Shown here: positions 53,712 to 62,731 of the stretch, one piece after another
Position numbering within the stretch: position 1 is the stretch's first letter
How the letters are laid out: every line of letters begins with the position of its first letter
Assembly: GCA_029974015.1 (NCBI GenBank)
Contig: JARKUF010000020.1
Location: forward strand, 20,620-84,619
DNA: 64,000 bases
Direction: 5' to 3'
From: Spirochaetota bacterium
Lineage (GTDB): Bacteria; Spirochaetota; UBA4802; JAGODF01
Program-made: the position numbers and the translations under genes
The notes under the pieces: model-generated
Told to the model about the DNA's origin: nothing
Database searches by the model: none
Seen by the model: only the letters and a program-made list of their open reading frames with translations

Positions 53712-53725
53712 TTATTTAGACTAAT

Positions 53726-53778
53726 GGGCAGTCATTAAAAACCGTGTATTCCCGCCCGCCAAAGGCGGGCGGGAATAC
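53726..53778 (+). repeat. GGGCAGTCAT-type repeat with 15-bp stem
   Basis: GGGCAGTCATTAAAAACC is followed by a perfect stem, GTATTCCCGCCCGCC with GGCGGGCGGGAATAC and an AAA loop (53746-53778). Its opening matches the copies at 12943 and 27940. Confidence 0.75.
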
Positions 53779-54022
53779 CAATATTTTGCAATTCCCCCAA
53801 ACATCTGTTTATATATAATGTTTTTTAAAAAAACCCATATAAAATCCAAAAATTCCGCTCAAAAAATGAAAATTTGTATTTTTTTACCTCTGAAACGGCC
53901 GATCTTCCATATTTTTTCATGAAAAAAACGTAAATTCAAATTTTTCCTATTGTCAACAAACACCCCCCTTTGTAGCTTGGCCTCATGCTTGATAAAGGGC
54001 CTGCTCGCCGCCGGGAGGTTTT
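53779..54022 (+). other. AT-rich leader region of glnN
   Basis: This stretch is rich in A and T runs and has no gene. I found no clear sigma70 or sigma54 promoter; the TTGGC...GCTTG stretch near 53978 does not have sigma54 spacing. The glnN ribosome site GGGAGG lies just before 54023. Confidence 0.4.
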
Positions 54023-56191
54023 ATGAATACGAAAGAAGTCATCATCGCCACAGAAAGAAAGCTCTCCTGCCTTCCCGAGGGCGGCAAACCCATCTCCTCG
54101 TACTTCGGCGAGAACACTTTCAGCACGAGGGAGTTGCGCACCCGGCTTCCGATGGATGCGTACAAAGCCTATCTCGAAGCATTGGAAAAAAAACTCAAGA
54201 TAGACCTCGCCCTCGCCAACGAGGTGGCCAACGCCATGAAGGACTGGGCCATCGAAAAGGGTGCAACCCACTACAGCCACTGGTTCCAGCCCATGACAAG
54301 CCTCACGGCGGAGAAGCACGACAGCTTCATCGAGCCCATGGAAAACGGCGACTACATCGAGCGGTTCTCTGGAAAACAGCTCGTACAGGGCGAACCCGAC
54401 GCTTCGAACTTCCCCAGCGGCGGCATCAGGACCACTTTCGAGGCGCGGGGCTACACGGTATGGGACCCGTCAAGCCCGGCCTTCATCAACAAGAGCGGCA
54501 AAGGGACCACCCTCTGCATTCCCTCGGTCTTCCTCTCCTACACCGGCGAGGCCCTGGACCACAAGGCGCCCCTTCTTCGTTCCATCAACGCCATCAGCGA
54601 CAGCGCAATCAGGATGATGAGGATCCTCGGCAACAGGCGCTCCCGCCGGGTGTTCCCCACCCTCGGCCCCGAGCAGGAGTATTTCCTCATCGACAGGGAA
54701 TTCTTCCACCGGAGACAGGATTTAGTGATGACGGGGCGGACCCTTCTCGGCGCGCCGCCCAGCCGGGGGCAGCAGCTTGAGGACCACTACTTCGGCAGCA
54801 TAAAGGAGAGGATCCTCACCTTCATGCACGAAACCGAGGAAGAACTCTACCGCCTGGGCATTCCCGCGAAGACACGTCACAACGAAGTCGCCCCCAGCCA
54901 GTTCGAAATAGCCCCGCTTTTCGAGGAGGCGAACCTCGCCACGGACCACAATGCCCTGGTGATGGAGACCCTCCGGAAGATAGCGGCGCGAAACGGACTT
55001 ATCGCCCTTCTCCACGAGAAGCCCTTCGCCGGGATCAACGGCTCCGGAAAACACGTAAACTGGTCGCTCGCCGACGATCTGGGGAACAACATGCTCAACC
55101 CCGGCAAGACCCCGCACGATAATGTCCAGTTCCTGGTGTTCCTCATCGCCACCATTCGGGGGGTGTACCACCACGCCGACATCCTTCGCTCCTCCGTGGC
55201 TTCCTCGGCGAACGACCACCGACTCGGCGCCAACGAAGCGCCCCCGGCGATCATCTCGGTTTTTTTAGGCGACCAGCTTACGAAAATCCTTATGGACATA
55301 GAAAACGGGGCAATAACCGAAGCGACCAACTCCGCCATCATCGACCTCGGCATTTCGAGGATACCGGTCCTGAGCAAGGACAACACGGACCGAAACAGGA
55401 CATCCCCCTTCGCCTTCACCGGCAACAAGTTCGAGTTCCGCGCCGTGGGTTCGCACCAGAACATTTCCTTTCCGGCCACGGTCATTAACACCATCGTCAC
55501 CGAGAGCCTGGACATCCTGGGGGACAAAATCGAGGCCGGGGGCCCCAATGCCAAGCAGGCCACCATGGACGTGCTCCGGGAGGAAATAAGGGCCCTCAAG
55601 CCAATTCTCTTTAATGGCGACAACTACTCACAGGAATGGGAAATGGAGGCAAAACGCCGGGGCCTTCCCAACAAGAAAGCCACATGCGCCTCCCTGCCGG
55701 ACATGGTTTCCGACAAAACGATCAAGCTCTTCGAGAAATACAGGGTCCTATCGGAGGTCGAGCTCAAATCGCGCTACCATGTGAGGATAGAACGGTACTG
55801 CAAAAAACTCGACATCGAGGCGACCACCCTGCACTGCATGACATCGAGCCAGGTGATACCGGCGGCCCTGGAGTATCAGGCGCGGTTAGCCTCCTCCATC
55901 GAAAGGACCGGGAAAGTGCTGGGAGGCGGCCTGGACATGTCGCCCCAGAAGGAGCTCCTCAAAGAGACCGCCGACCTCATCAACAGGGTCATCAACACGG
56001 ACAGGGCGCTTGTTGCCGGGCGCGCCGCGGCGCTCAAAATCACGGACAACGCGAAGCGGGCGTCTTTCTACTGCGATGAAATCAAATGCATTATGGAAGA
56101 ACTCAGGGATTACTGCGACGAACTCGAATTGATTGTGGATGACGAGCTCTGGCCCATGCCGAAGTTCTGGGAGATTCTTTTCATCAACTGA
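54023..56191 (+). CDS. glnN: Type III glutamine synthetase
   Basis: A 722-residue enzyme that makes glutamine from glutamate, ammonia and ATP. The length is right for GSIII (about 700-730; type I is about 450). Motifs include THYSHWFQPMTSLTAEKHDS, the catalytic-face GPEQEYFLIDREFF, and NGSGKHVNWSLADDLGNN, with NDHRLGANEAPPAIIS in the ATP region. GGGAGG lies four bases before the ATG. GSIII is found in Bacteroidetes, cyanobacteria and some spirochaetes. No glnB or ntr genes are adjacent. It stands alone. Confidence 0.96.
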   Translation: MNTKEVIIATERKLSCLPEGGKPISSYFGENTFSTRELRTRLPMDAYKAYLEALEKKLKIDLALANEVANAMKDWAIEKGATHYSHWFQPMTSLTAEKHDSFIEPMENGDYIERFSGKQLVQGEPDASNFPSGGIRTTFEARGYTVWDPSSPAFINKSGKGTTLCIPSVFLSYTGEALDHKAPLLRSINAISDSAIRMMRILGNRRSRRVFPTLGPEQEYFLIDREFFHRRQDLVMTGRTLLGAPPSRGQQLEDHYFGSIKERILTFMHETEEELYRLGIPAKTRHNEVAPSQFEIAPLFEEANLATDHNALVMETLRKIAARNGLIALLHEKPFAGINGSGKHVNWSLADDLGNNMLNPGKTPHDNVQFLVFLIATIRGVYHHADILRSSVASSANDHRLGANEAPPAIISVFLGDQLTKILMDIENGAITEATNSAIIDLGISRIPVLSKDNTDRNRTSPFAFTGNKFEFRAVGSHQNISFPATVINTIVTESLDILGDKIEAGGPNAKQATMDVLREEIRALKPILFNGDNYSQEWEMEAKRRGLPNKKATCASLPDMVSDKTIKLFEKYRVLSEVELKSRYHVRIERYCKKLDIEATTLHCMTSSQVIPAALEYQARLASSIERTGKVLGGGLDMSPQKELLKETADLINRVINTDRALVAGRAAALKITDNAKRASFYCDEIKCIMEELRDYCDELELIVDDELWPMPKFWEILFIN

Positions 56192-56223
56192 GCAGAGCGC
56201 CTGCCGGGCCTTTTCATTCACCC

Positions 56224-56252
56224 TTGACAATTTATATTTAATGTTGTATACT
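56224..56252 (+). promoter_or_regulatory. Near-consensus sigma70 promoter of the pcnB-like gene
   Basis: TTGACA (56224-56229), 17-base spacer, TATACT (56247-56252). The predicted leader to the ATG at 56392 is about 130 bases. Confidence 0.8.
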
Positions 56253-56391
56253 ATTAATAGGATCGCTAAACGGTCAAAATCAGCCTCGAATCACCCGCAT
56301 TTCGCACGAAAGGTTGACAAAAGATACCCGCTTATTCACTATGATCCGAATTTTAGCCATGTTTCAGATATAAAGGAAGAGAAGCGGTATC

Positions 56392-57837
56392 ATGTGGCCA
56401 ATATGGAAAAAGAAGTACCCCGTCATTTTGCCTTCGGGCAAACACGGAATGTCCAACGCCTATGTCGACAGGGAAGTCCTCGACATTTTGGCGCGCCTGA
56501 GGAAAAACGGATTTGAGGCCTACCTCGTGGGGGGCTGTATCCGCGACATTCTCCTTGGGAAAAAGGTGAAGGACTTCGACATCGTCACCGACGCCCATCC
56601 CCGGCAAATTAAGCGGCTTTTCAAACGGTGTTTCCTCATCGGCAAGCGTTTTCGACTGGCCCATGTTTATGTGAGCGGTGATAAGTTCGTCGAAGTCGCC
56701 ACTTTCCGGGCCCTGGTGGACCCCGAGGAAATCAAACCCGACGGCAGGCGCTACGCGGAAAACAATGTTTTCGGAAACATCGAAGAAGACGCCCAGCGGA
56801 GGGATTTCACCATCAACGCCCTCTACTATAACAGCGCCGATTCCTCCATCGAGGATTACACCGGCGGACTGGAAGACATCAAGAAAAAGCGACTTCGCTC
56901 CATAGGCGATCCCGTAAAGCGCTTTCGCGACGATCCGGTGCGGATTATCAGGGCGGGACGCTTCTGCGCCCAGCTCGGCTTTACCCTTCCCCGCCGGGAG
57001 ATGAACGCGGCGCTGAAGTGCGCACCTTTCATCGCGGAAGCCAACTCCAACCGCCTCCTGGAGGAGTTGTACAAAATACTCCGATGCGGCGCTTCTGCGA
57101 AAACCTTCGCCAATCTGAATTCCTACGGTATCCTTCCCCTCTGGATCCCGGAACTGACCGGGAAAAAATTTCGCGAATCGCTCCAGAAGCGCCTGGAGGT
57201 GGTGGACGGCAGAAGACAGCGCGGCCAGGAAATCACCACGGCGGTCCTTTTCACGGCGCTTTTCTTTGATCTGTTCGAGGACTCCGCGGGGGACCTTGGC
57301 GAGCGTGCCGGGCACCAGGACGTATTTGGCGCTATACGAAAGCATTTTAACGATATGGCCGTCCGCATGCGGCTCCCCCGGAAGGAGTGGGACAAAATCG
57401 CTAACATAGCCGCCCGCCTATGGACTTTCAAAAAATACTCCGCAAGGAAACGCATGCGGGGAGAAGCACGGTTTGTGCAGAATCCCTACTTTGAGGAAGC
57501 GTTGAGGTTTTTCGAAATCTACGCCGAAACCGCGGGGGGATTGGAAGCTGAACTGAAATTCTGGTGGCAGAGGGAATCTGAAATTGCAAGGCCGCTACCC
57601 CAGGTGCGCGGCAACGCCCCGACACCGCACCTCGCCGCGAACGGCGGCGCGAAGCGCCCAAAACCGTCGCACCCCCATGCTCAGCCAAAAAAACAGGACC
57701 AGAATACAAACCAAATTCAGGCGCAGGACCATCCTTCCGGTGATAATGCAGAGCAGCCGAAAAAACGCCGCCGCAGAAGGCCCCGCCGGCGAAAACCTCC
57801 GGGACAGGCCCAGGCGCCCCAGTCGATTCAGGCATAA
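56392..57837 (+). CDS. pcnB: Poly(A) polymerase / CCA-adding-type nucleotidyltransferase
   Basis: A 481-residue class II nucleotidyltransferase. The active site is AYLVGGCIRDILLGKKVKDF followed by DIV, giving the G-G and D-x-D residues. The RRDFTINALYYN and FRDDPVRIIRAGRFCAQLGF motifs follow. The length and a strongly basic tail (KKRRRRRPRRRK) favour PcnB, which adds A-tails to RNA for decay, over CCA-adding enzymes; sequence alone cannot exclude the latter. The segment between about 410 and 460 is low-complexity and Pro/Gln/Asn-rich. It has its own promoter and terminator. Confidence 0.9.
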   Translation: MWPIWKKKYPVILPSGKHGMSNAYVDREVLDILARLRKNGFEAYLVGGCIRDILLGKKVKDFDIVTDAHPRQIKRLFKRCFLIGKRFRLAHVYVSGDKFVEVATFRALVDPEEIKPDGRRYAENNVFGNIEEDAQRRDFTINALYYNSADSSIEDYTGGLEDIKKKRLRSIGDPVKRFRDDPVRIIRAGRFCAQLGFTLPRREMNAALKCAPFIAEANSNRLLEELYKILRCGASAKTFANLNSYGILPLWIPELTGKKFRESLQKRLEVVDGRRQRGQEITTAVLFTALFFDLFEDSAGDLGERAGHQDVFGAIRKHFNDMAVRMRLPRKEWDKIANIAARLWTFKKYSARKRMRGEARFVQNPYFEEALRFFEIYAETAGGLEAELKFWWQRESEIARPLPQVRGNAPTPHLAANGGAKRPKPSHPHAQPKKQDQNTNQIQAQDHPSGDNAEQPKKRRRRRPRRRKPPGQAQAPQSIQA

Positions 57838-57884
57838 TACGGCCCGCACGCGGGCATTGCCCGTCCCTTCCCTCGCGCTCTTTC

Positions 57885-57915
57885 CCCGGACATCACTGTG
57901 CGGGTGATGTCCGGG
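57885..57915 (+). terminator. 12-bp hairpin after pcnB
   Basis: CCCGGACATCAC and GTGATGTCCGGG form a perfect stem around a 7-base loop. There is no T-run, so it may protect the RNA end more than terminate. Confidence 0.45.
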
Positions 57916-57946
57916 CCCGGGCAAAAGAACACGTCAGTTGTAGATG

Positions 57947-57975
57947 AAAGGCGACGATCATGATCGTCGCCTTTT
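57947..57975 (+). terminator. Rho-independent terminator after pcnB
   Basis: AAAGGCGACGATCA and TGATCGTCGCCTTT are perfect 14-base complements ending in TTTT. The A and T runs on both arms allow action in both directions. Confidence 0.8.
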
Positions 57976-58004
57976 ATGCTTTATGTCAGTGCAATGAGTT
58001 TTAC

Positions 58005-58026
58005 CCGGGATGGTGAGAATTGACGC
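58005..58026 (+). repeat. Dispersed 22-bp motif
   Basis: CCGGGATGGTGAGAATTGAC followed by GC. It matches 20 of 22 positions at 35294 and 18 of 22 at 19774. Here it lies 33 bases before the asd promoter. Confidence 0.5.
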
Positions 58027-58058
58027 TTACCAATATTTTTAAAAGCCCCCTGAATATC

Positions 58059-58086
58059 TTGACAGGCGCGATATCTTCTTTATTAG
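58059..58086 (+). promoter_or_regulatory. Promoter of asd
   Basis: TTGACA (58059-58064), 16-base spacer, TATTAG (58081-58086). The ribosome site GAGGTGG lies before the ATG at 58123. Confidence 0.55.
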
Positions 58087-58122
58087 GTGGTCTTCCCATA
58101 CACTTAAGCGAGGTGGACTTAA

Positions 58123-59241
58123 ATGAAAAAGGTGGCGTTTATCGGCTGGCGCGGCATGGTAGGGTCGGTCCTCATGGACCGCATGCGGGAGGAGAAGGAC
58201 TTCACTGGTTTTGAACCGGTTTTTTTCACAACTTCCCAATTAGGCCAAAACGGCCCCGACGTGGGCTTCGGCCCCGCTCCGCTCTGTGACGCCTTTGACA
58301 CTGAGAAACTTTCCCGGATGGACATCATCGTCACCTGCCAGGGAAGCGACCACACGAAGGAAGTCCACCCGAAACTCCGCTCCATGGGCTGGAAGGGATA
58401 CTGGATAGACGCGGCATCAGCCCTCAGGATGAATGAAGACAGCATCATCGTCCTCGATCCGGTCAACCGGGACGTCATCGACCGGGGGCTTGCCTCGGGA
58501 GTGAAGGACTACATCGGCGGAAACTGCACTGTGAGCCTCATGCTCATGGCCATAGGCGGACTCTTCCGCGAGGGCCTCGTGGAATGGCTCACCTCCATGA
58601 CCTATCAGGCGGCCTCCGGCGCCGGCGCCAAGAACATGCGGGAACTCGTGGAGCAGATGAACATAATCGCGAAGGGCGCGGGGCCACTCCTGGAAAATCC
58701 GTCCTCCGCAATTCTCGACCTTGACCGGAACGTCAGCGAAACCATCCGCGGCGGGGCTTTCCCCGCGGCGAACTTCGGGGCCCCCCTTGCGGGAAGCCTC
58801 ATCCCCTGGATAGACAGCCTTATGCCCGAGACAGGCCAGACCAGGGAGGAATGGAAGGGCTACTCTGAAACCAATAAAATCCTCGGCAACGCGGCGCCCG
58901 TCCCGATTGACGGAATCTGCGTACGCGTCGGGGCAATGCGCTGTCACAGCCAGGGTTTCACCATCAAGCTGAAAAAAGACCTGCACATCGACGAGGTGAC
59001 GGCGATAATTGCGCGTTCCAGCAAATGGACGAAGATTATCGGCAACACGAAGGAAGAAACCCTGAAGGGCCTGAGCCCTGCGGCGGTCTCCGGGACCCTT
59101 ACGGTACCGGTAGGCCGCATCAGGAAGATGAACATAGGCCCGGGCTATGTAGCGGCCTTCACCTCCGGGGACCAGCTTCTCTGGGGCGCCGCGGAGCCAA
59201 TCCGGCGCATGCTAAAAATAGTCCTCGATCATTTGGGATAA
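58123..59241 (+). CDS. asd: Aspartate-semialdehyde dehydrogenase
   Basis: A 372-residue NADPH enzyme that reduces aspartyl phosphate to the semialdehyde, the branch point to lysine/diaminopimelate, threonine and methionine. The N-terminus FIGWRGMVGSVLMDRM is the nucleotide-binding fold; the catalytic Cys is in YIGGNCTVSLMLMA, and the substrate His lies in the VRVGAMRCHSQGFTIKL region. Length and sequence are of the Gram-negative (E. coli-like) type. It stands alone with its own promoter. Confidence 0.97.
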   Translation: MKKVAFIGWRGMVGSVLMDRMREEKDFTGFEPVFFTTSQLGQNGPDVGFGPAPLCDAFDTEKLSRMDIIVTCQGSDHTKEVHPKLRSMGWKGYWIDAASALRMNEDSIIVLDPVNRDVIDRGLASGVKDYIGGNCTVSLMLMAIGGLFREGLVEWLTSMTYQAASGAGAKNMRELVEQMNIIAKGAGPLLENPSSAILDLDRNVSETIRGGAFPAANFGAPLAGSLIPWIDSLMPETGQTREEWKGYSETNKILGNAAPVPIDGICVRVGAMRCHSQGFTIKLKKDLHIDEVTAIIARSSKWTKIIGNTKEETLKGLSPAAVSGTLTVPVGRIRKMNIGPGYVAAFTSGDQLLWGAAEPIRRMLKIVLDHLG

Positions 59242-59250
59242 ACCGCATCA

Positions 59251-59296
59251 CAAAAAAAGCGGGGCATGACGTACTCCTGAGTTCGCCATGCCCTGC
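59251..59296 (-). terminator. Terminator of the SbcC/SbcD-like operon
   Basis: On the minus strand GCAGGGCATG and CATGCCCCGC form a 10-bp stem with one mismatch, followed by TTTTTTT. It lies between convergent asd and the ATPase gene and may also serve asd, with ATTTTT on that side. Confidence 0.7.
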
Positions 59297-59339
59297 TCCT
59301 CATTTTTGCATTATGCCGTTTAAAAAGCCGGTGTAGATG

Positions 59340-61610
59340 TCACACAGTAAGCTCGTGCACCAGCGCCTCCGGGATACGGCGGGACGCCGTGTCCGCCACC
59401 GCGTCGTCCTTGGTGAAAATGAGTATCTGCCAGCCCTGCTCGCGGTGGAAACCCTCAAGCAGCGCAAGGGCCCCCTCGACCCTTCCGGCGTCCAGGGAGT
59501 GGAACGGCTCGTCGAGCACAATTATTCCGGGGCCTTCCTCACCCCGGGAGCGCACCGCCAGGGCGAGGCGTGCCGCCAGGCAGAAAACGTCCCTGGTGCC
59601 GGTCGAAAGCTCCTCCAGAGGGCGCGGCTCACCTCTGGCATCCGCCATTCTGATGGCATCTTTGCTGAAGCCGCTCATGGCGATCTCCCGGCCCCCGGGA
59701 ATAATACCCCCCGTATAGCGGGAGATATCGGCCCCCAGCTCTTCGAAAACCATATCGGAGTCCCCGGCGATTTCTTTGAAGATGTCACGGGCCACCGCCG
59801 CGGCCTTCCTGTTCAAATCGAGGGCTTCGATTTCCCTGTCAAGCCGCCCGATTGCCTGCTCTCGTTCGTAGATGCGCTCCGGAAGATCCCCGAGGGAGCC
59901 CTTAACTTCCCCCTCAGCTTTGGCGATGGCGCTTTGCAGGGAAGCGCGGCGGTCTTCCAAATTCCGAAGTTCCTTTTTAAGCGATGCGGCTTCCTTTTCC
60001 AGAGCATTGACGGCCGCTTCCGTAATCTTCTCCGTCGAGATTTCTTTCCGGAGGCGCGCCTCCCGCAGTTCGCATTCAGCCCTCAGCGCTCCGATATCGC
60101 GGGCGCCGTATTTCTCCATGTCTGCATTGAGCTGCCTGCGCACCTCGTCGAGCTGACGCTCCGCCATGACGTACTCGGAGCGCTTTTGCACGTACTCGTC
60201 CCTACTCTTGACCCCGGCGCGGTGCAGGGCCGCCTGGAAGGCCGACTCCGCCGCGGCCTTGAGGTCGGCGGCGCGTTTCGCCGACTTTTCCGCCTCATCA
60301 AGCCTCTCCCTCATGGCCCCTGCGTCAGCGGCAAGGGAAGAGACTTCGCGGGACGCGGAGTCGGATTCGCTCTGGGCCCTTGTAAGTTCCCGGGAAAGCC
60401 CCTCCGGAGTTGATGATGTCAATCCGGCGCCGCCGGTCCTGACGCGCCACTGGTCTTTAATCCGCTCAACGAATTGCGCCGTGTCGGGGCGTTCCTCCAG
60501 CGTAGTCCTTTTCCTCGCAAAGAAGGCCAGGACAAACGCGCCGACGGCCCCGCCCAGGAGCGCCGCTGCGGCGACGGGGCCGGGATATAGAATGAAAAAC
60601 GCGGCGGCCCCCGCAGCGAGGGGCAGGAGGCCCATGAGCAAAAGGGCGCGGTTCCATGAAGTATCCTCACGGACCACGGTCCTGGGAGCGTCATTTTCGA
60701 TTGCTCTCACAAGTTCTCCGGCGACGGCGCTCTTCCCCCTCATATCTTCCGCGTAACGCCTTTTTTCCTCAAGGCGTTTGGAGATGTCCCCGGTTTGGCT
60801 GATGAGGTTTTCCGCGTCTTTGCGGGACAGCGCGGCCCCGGCCCTGGCTTCTTCCGCCTCCCCCTGGAGCGTTGTGAGTGACGCCGTTTTGTCCTCGGCG
60901 AAGGCGGAGAGGGCGTCGATCCTCCCCTTCAGCGCCTCGAATTTCCCAAGCCGCTCCACCACCTGCAATATCCCTTCCCTCTCCACATGCAATTTCTGCT
61001 GGGCGAGAAGCTGCTCCTTTTCGGCCAGTTCCGATTCGATCTTCGTAACGGCCGCCGCGACGGAATCGAGTTCCCTGCGTTTATTGGCGTAGTTCTTTTC
61101 GCCTTCGAGGATGCGGGCCTTCTTTTCCAGGAGGGCTTCGAGGTCCTTTCGGGCCTTATCCAGTTCATCTTTTTTTGCAATCAATTCCTTCATGTGGGAG
61201 AGGCTGCGTTTCTCACCGGCTTGCTTTTCAAAATCCGCGGAAATTAGGCCGGGGTCGACTCCCCCGGTGAAGATTGAGGCCTTGATTTTTCTAAGCCAGT
61301 CCCCGCCGGCGGAAAAATCAAGGGAGATATCGCCAGCGCCTATGGCGTATATATTGCAAAATTCATCGGGCGGAATTTTCATGGCCTCGCCGTCGAAATC
61401 CAACTCCGCCGCGCGGTCATCGCCGTAACGGTCCGCCAGGCGGCGTCCCTCCGTGGTGTTCCCCTTCGGTTCGCTCAGGCATTGAAAAAGCGCGTCGAAT
61501 ATCGTGGTTTTTCCTGATTCGTTTTCCCCGCGAAATATCGTCACGGGGGCGATGCCGAAAACTCTGTCCCGGAATTTTCCAAACCTCACAAGCCTCAATT
61601 TGCGTATCAT
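59340..61610 (-). CDS. SbcC/YhaN-like coiled-coil ATPase
   Basis: A 756-residue ATPase starting at the ATG at 61610, which overlaps the stop of the nuclease gene (ATGA). The N-terminal head has FRGENESGKTTIFDALF (Walker A). Long coiled coils surround a central pair of hydrophobic segments (about residues 307-350, LLMGLLPLAAGAAAFFILYP, then AALLGGAVGAFVLAFFA), suggesting membrane anchoring as in YhaN-type proteins. The C-terminal head has LEELSTGTRDVFCLAARLAL and IIVLDEPFHSLD. With the SbcD-like partner it should form a DNA-end-processing complex, here possibly membrane-bound. A true SbcC would lack the membrane segments. Confidence 0.85.
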   Translation of the reverse strand: MIRKLRLVRFGKFRDRVFGIAPVTIFRGENESGKTTIFDALFQCLSEPKGNTTEGRRLADRYGDDRAAELDFDGEAMKIPPDEFCNIYAIGAGDISLDFSAGGDWLRKIKASIFTGGVDPGLISADFEKQAGEKRSLSHMKELIAKKDELDKARKDLEALLEKKARILEGEKNYANKRRELDSVAAAVTKIESELAEKEQLLAQQKLHVEREGILQVVERLGKFEALKGRIDALSAFAEDKTASLTTLQGEAEEARAGAALSRKDAENLISQTGDISKRLEEKRRYAEDMRGKSAVAGELVRAIENDAPRTVVREDTSWNRALLLMGLLPLAAGAAAFFILYPGPVAAAALLGGAVGAFVLAFFARKRTTLEERPDTAQFVERIKDQWRVRTGGAGLTSSTPEGLSRELTRAQSESDSASREVSSLAADAGAMRERLDEAEKSAKRAADLKAAAESAFQAALHRAGVKSRDEYVQKRSEYVMAERQLDEVRRQLNADMEKYGARDIGALRAECELREARLRKEISTEKITEAAVNALEKEAASLKKELRNLEDRRASLQSAIAKAEGEVKGSLGDLPERIYEREQAIGRLDREIEALDLNRKAAAVARDIFKEIAGDSDMVFEELGADISRYTGGIIPGGREIAMSGFSKDAIRMADARGEPRPLEELSTGTRDVFCLAARLALAVRSRGEEGPGIIVLDEPFHSLDAGRVEGALALLEGFHREQGWQILIFTKDDAVADTASRRIPEALVHELTV

Positions 61611-62698
61611 CTCCGGGCCTCCAGGGTTTCCTTGAGTTTCCAAAGGCCCAGCTCCCGGGCCCGCTTCCAGACCCTCATCTCCTCTTCGCCTCCGTCAGGC
61701 TTTGCGCGTTTCCAGGCCTCCAGAAATTTGCGCGCGAGAGGCTGCGCGGAAATACCGGCCAGGACTTCAATTCTCTCCTCGTGCTCAAGCCGCCTTACTT
61801 TCTTTTTGGTGTCGGCGAGAAGCCGCTCAATCGCGCCTCGTGCGGCGCTTTCGTTTTCGACGATTCCGGAAAATTCCAGGAAGATATAGTCGGCGCTTCC
61901 CCAGGACGAGGCCTCCTCCGGCAGTGGCGGTATTTCGCCGTCGAAGCCGATGAAAATTTCCAGGGAGCGGTACTCCCCCGCCGAGGAAAGGGTGATATAA
62001 GAGGACTTCACTTCTTTGCCAGCTTCAAGAAGGGATACGCACCGGGGGCCCGTTTCGTTTTTCCTCCACACACGGGCGGACCCCGGATAGCCCGCGGTGA
62101 GGCTGCCGAAGACGGCGCTCCTGCGGCTATGGATATGTCCGTGGGCCGCGTAATCTACTCCATGGCGATGGAACATATCGGCGTCCATGACAGAACCCCC
62201 CGTTTCCTCCTGCTCGCCGGAGTAGCTCATACCCGCCACTATGCCATGGGCCAGGGCCAGCCGAACATCTTCCCCCTTTGCGGGGACCTTCCATTCGGTG
62301 TAATGCCTATAATCCTGCTGATGGGGTATCGCCAGTATCTCAAGGCCCTCACGGACCAGAAGCCGAAAGGGAGTCCCATCGAACTCGATAATATTTCCGG
62401 CGCCGATGCCGAAATCGAAATCGGCAAGCCGCCTTTTCCCCCGTCCCAGGTCCTCGTGGTTTCCCGCCAACAGAACGGCTTCGCAGGACGGGTCGATTGA
62501 TTGAATGCGCGCCCGGAATTCCGCGCGGAGGGATTCGGCGTCGCCAAAGGTGTCGAAGGTATCTCCGGCGAAAAGAAGATACCGCGCCTTCTCTCTCCCC
62601 GCAATGGAGATGATTTCATCGAGGACGGAAAGTGAATAATCCCTGTTCTCCTGCGACGCCGACAGATGCAGATCGGCGCAATGAATCAAGCGGATCAT
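61607..62698 (-). CDS. SbcD/YhaO-like metallophosphoesterase (DNA exonuclease)
   Basis: 363 residues from the ATG at 62698, chosen for the GAGG nine bases upstream and the family start MIRLIHCADLHLSAS. Metal ligands are visible in HCADLH, LFAGDTFD, LAGNHEDLG, ALAHGIVAG and DYAAHGHIHSR. The C-terminal part (about 230-363) is the capping or partner-binding region. It is coupled to the ATPase gene by ATGA. The usual role is Mn-dependent nuclease action on DNA ends and hairpins. YhaO is a closer match than SbcD in length. Confidence 0.88.
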   Translation of the reverse strand: MIRLIHCADLHLSASQENRDYSLSVLDEIISIAGREKARYLLFAGDTFDTFGDAESLRAEFRARIQSIDPSCEAVLLAGNHEDLGRGKRRLADFDFGIGAGNIIEFDGTPFRLLVREGLEILAIPHQQDYRHYTEWKVPAKGEDVRLALAHGIVAGMSYSGEQEETGGSVMDADMFHRHGVDYAAHGHIHSRRSAVFGSLTAGYPGSARVWRKNETGPRCVSLLEAGKEVKSSYITLSSAGEYRSLEIFIGFDGEIPPLPEEASSWGSADYIFLEFSGIVENESAARGAIERLLADTKKKVRRLEHEERIEVLAGISAQPLARKFLEAWKRAKPDGGEEEMRVWKRARELGLWKLKETLEARR

Positions 62699-62731
62699 GA
62701 AAGCGGACCTCATAGTAAAAATTTGGCGCAT

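Noticed and set aside
53960..54000. Possible sigma54 promoter before glnN
   Set aside because: TTGGC and GCTTG are present but the GG-to-GC spacing is about 6, not 10 bases.
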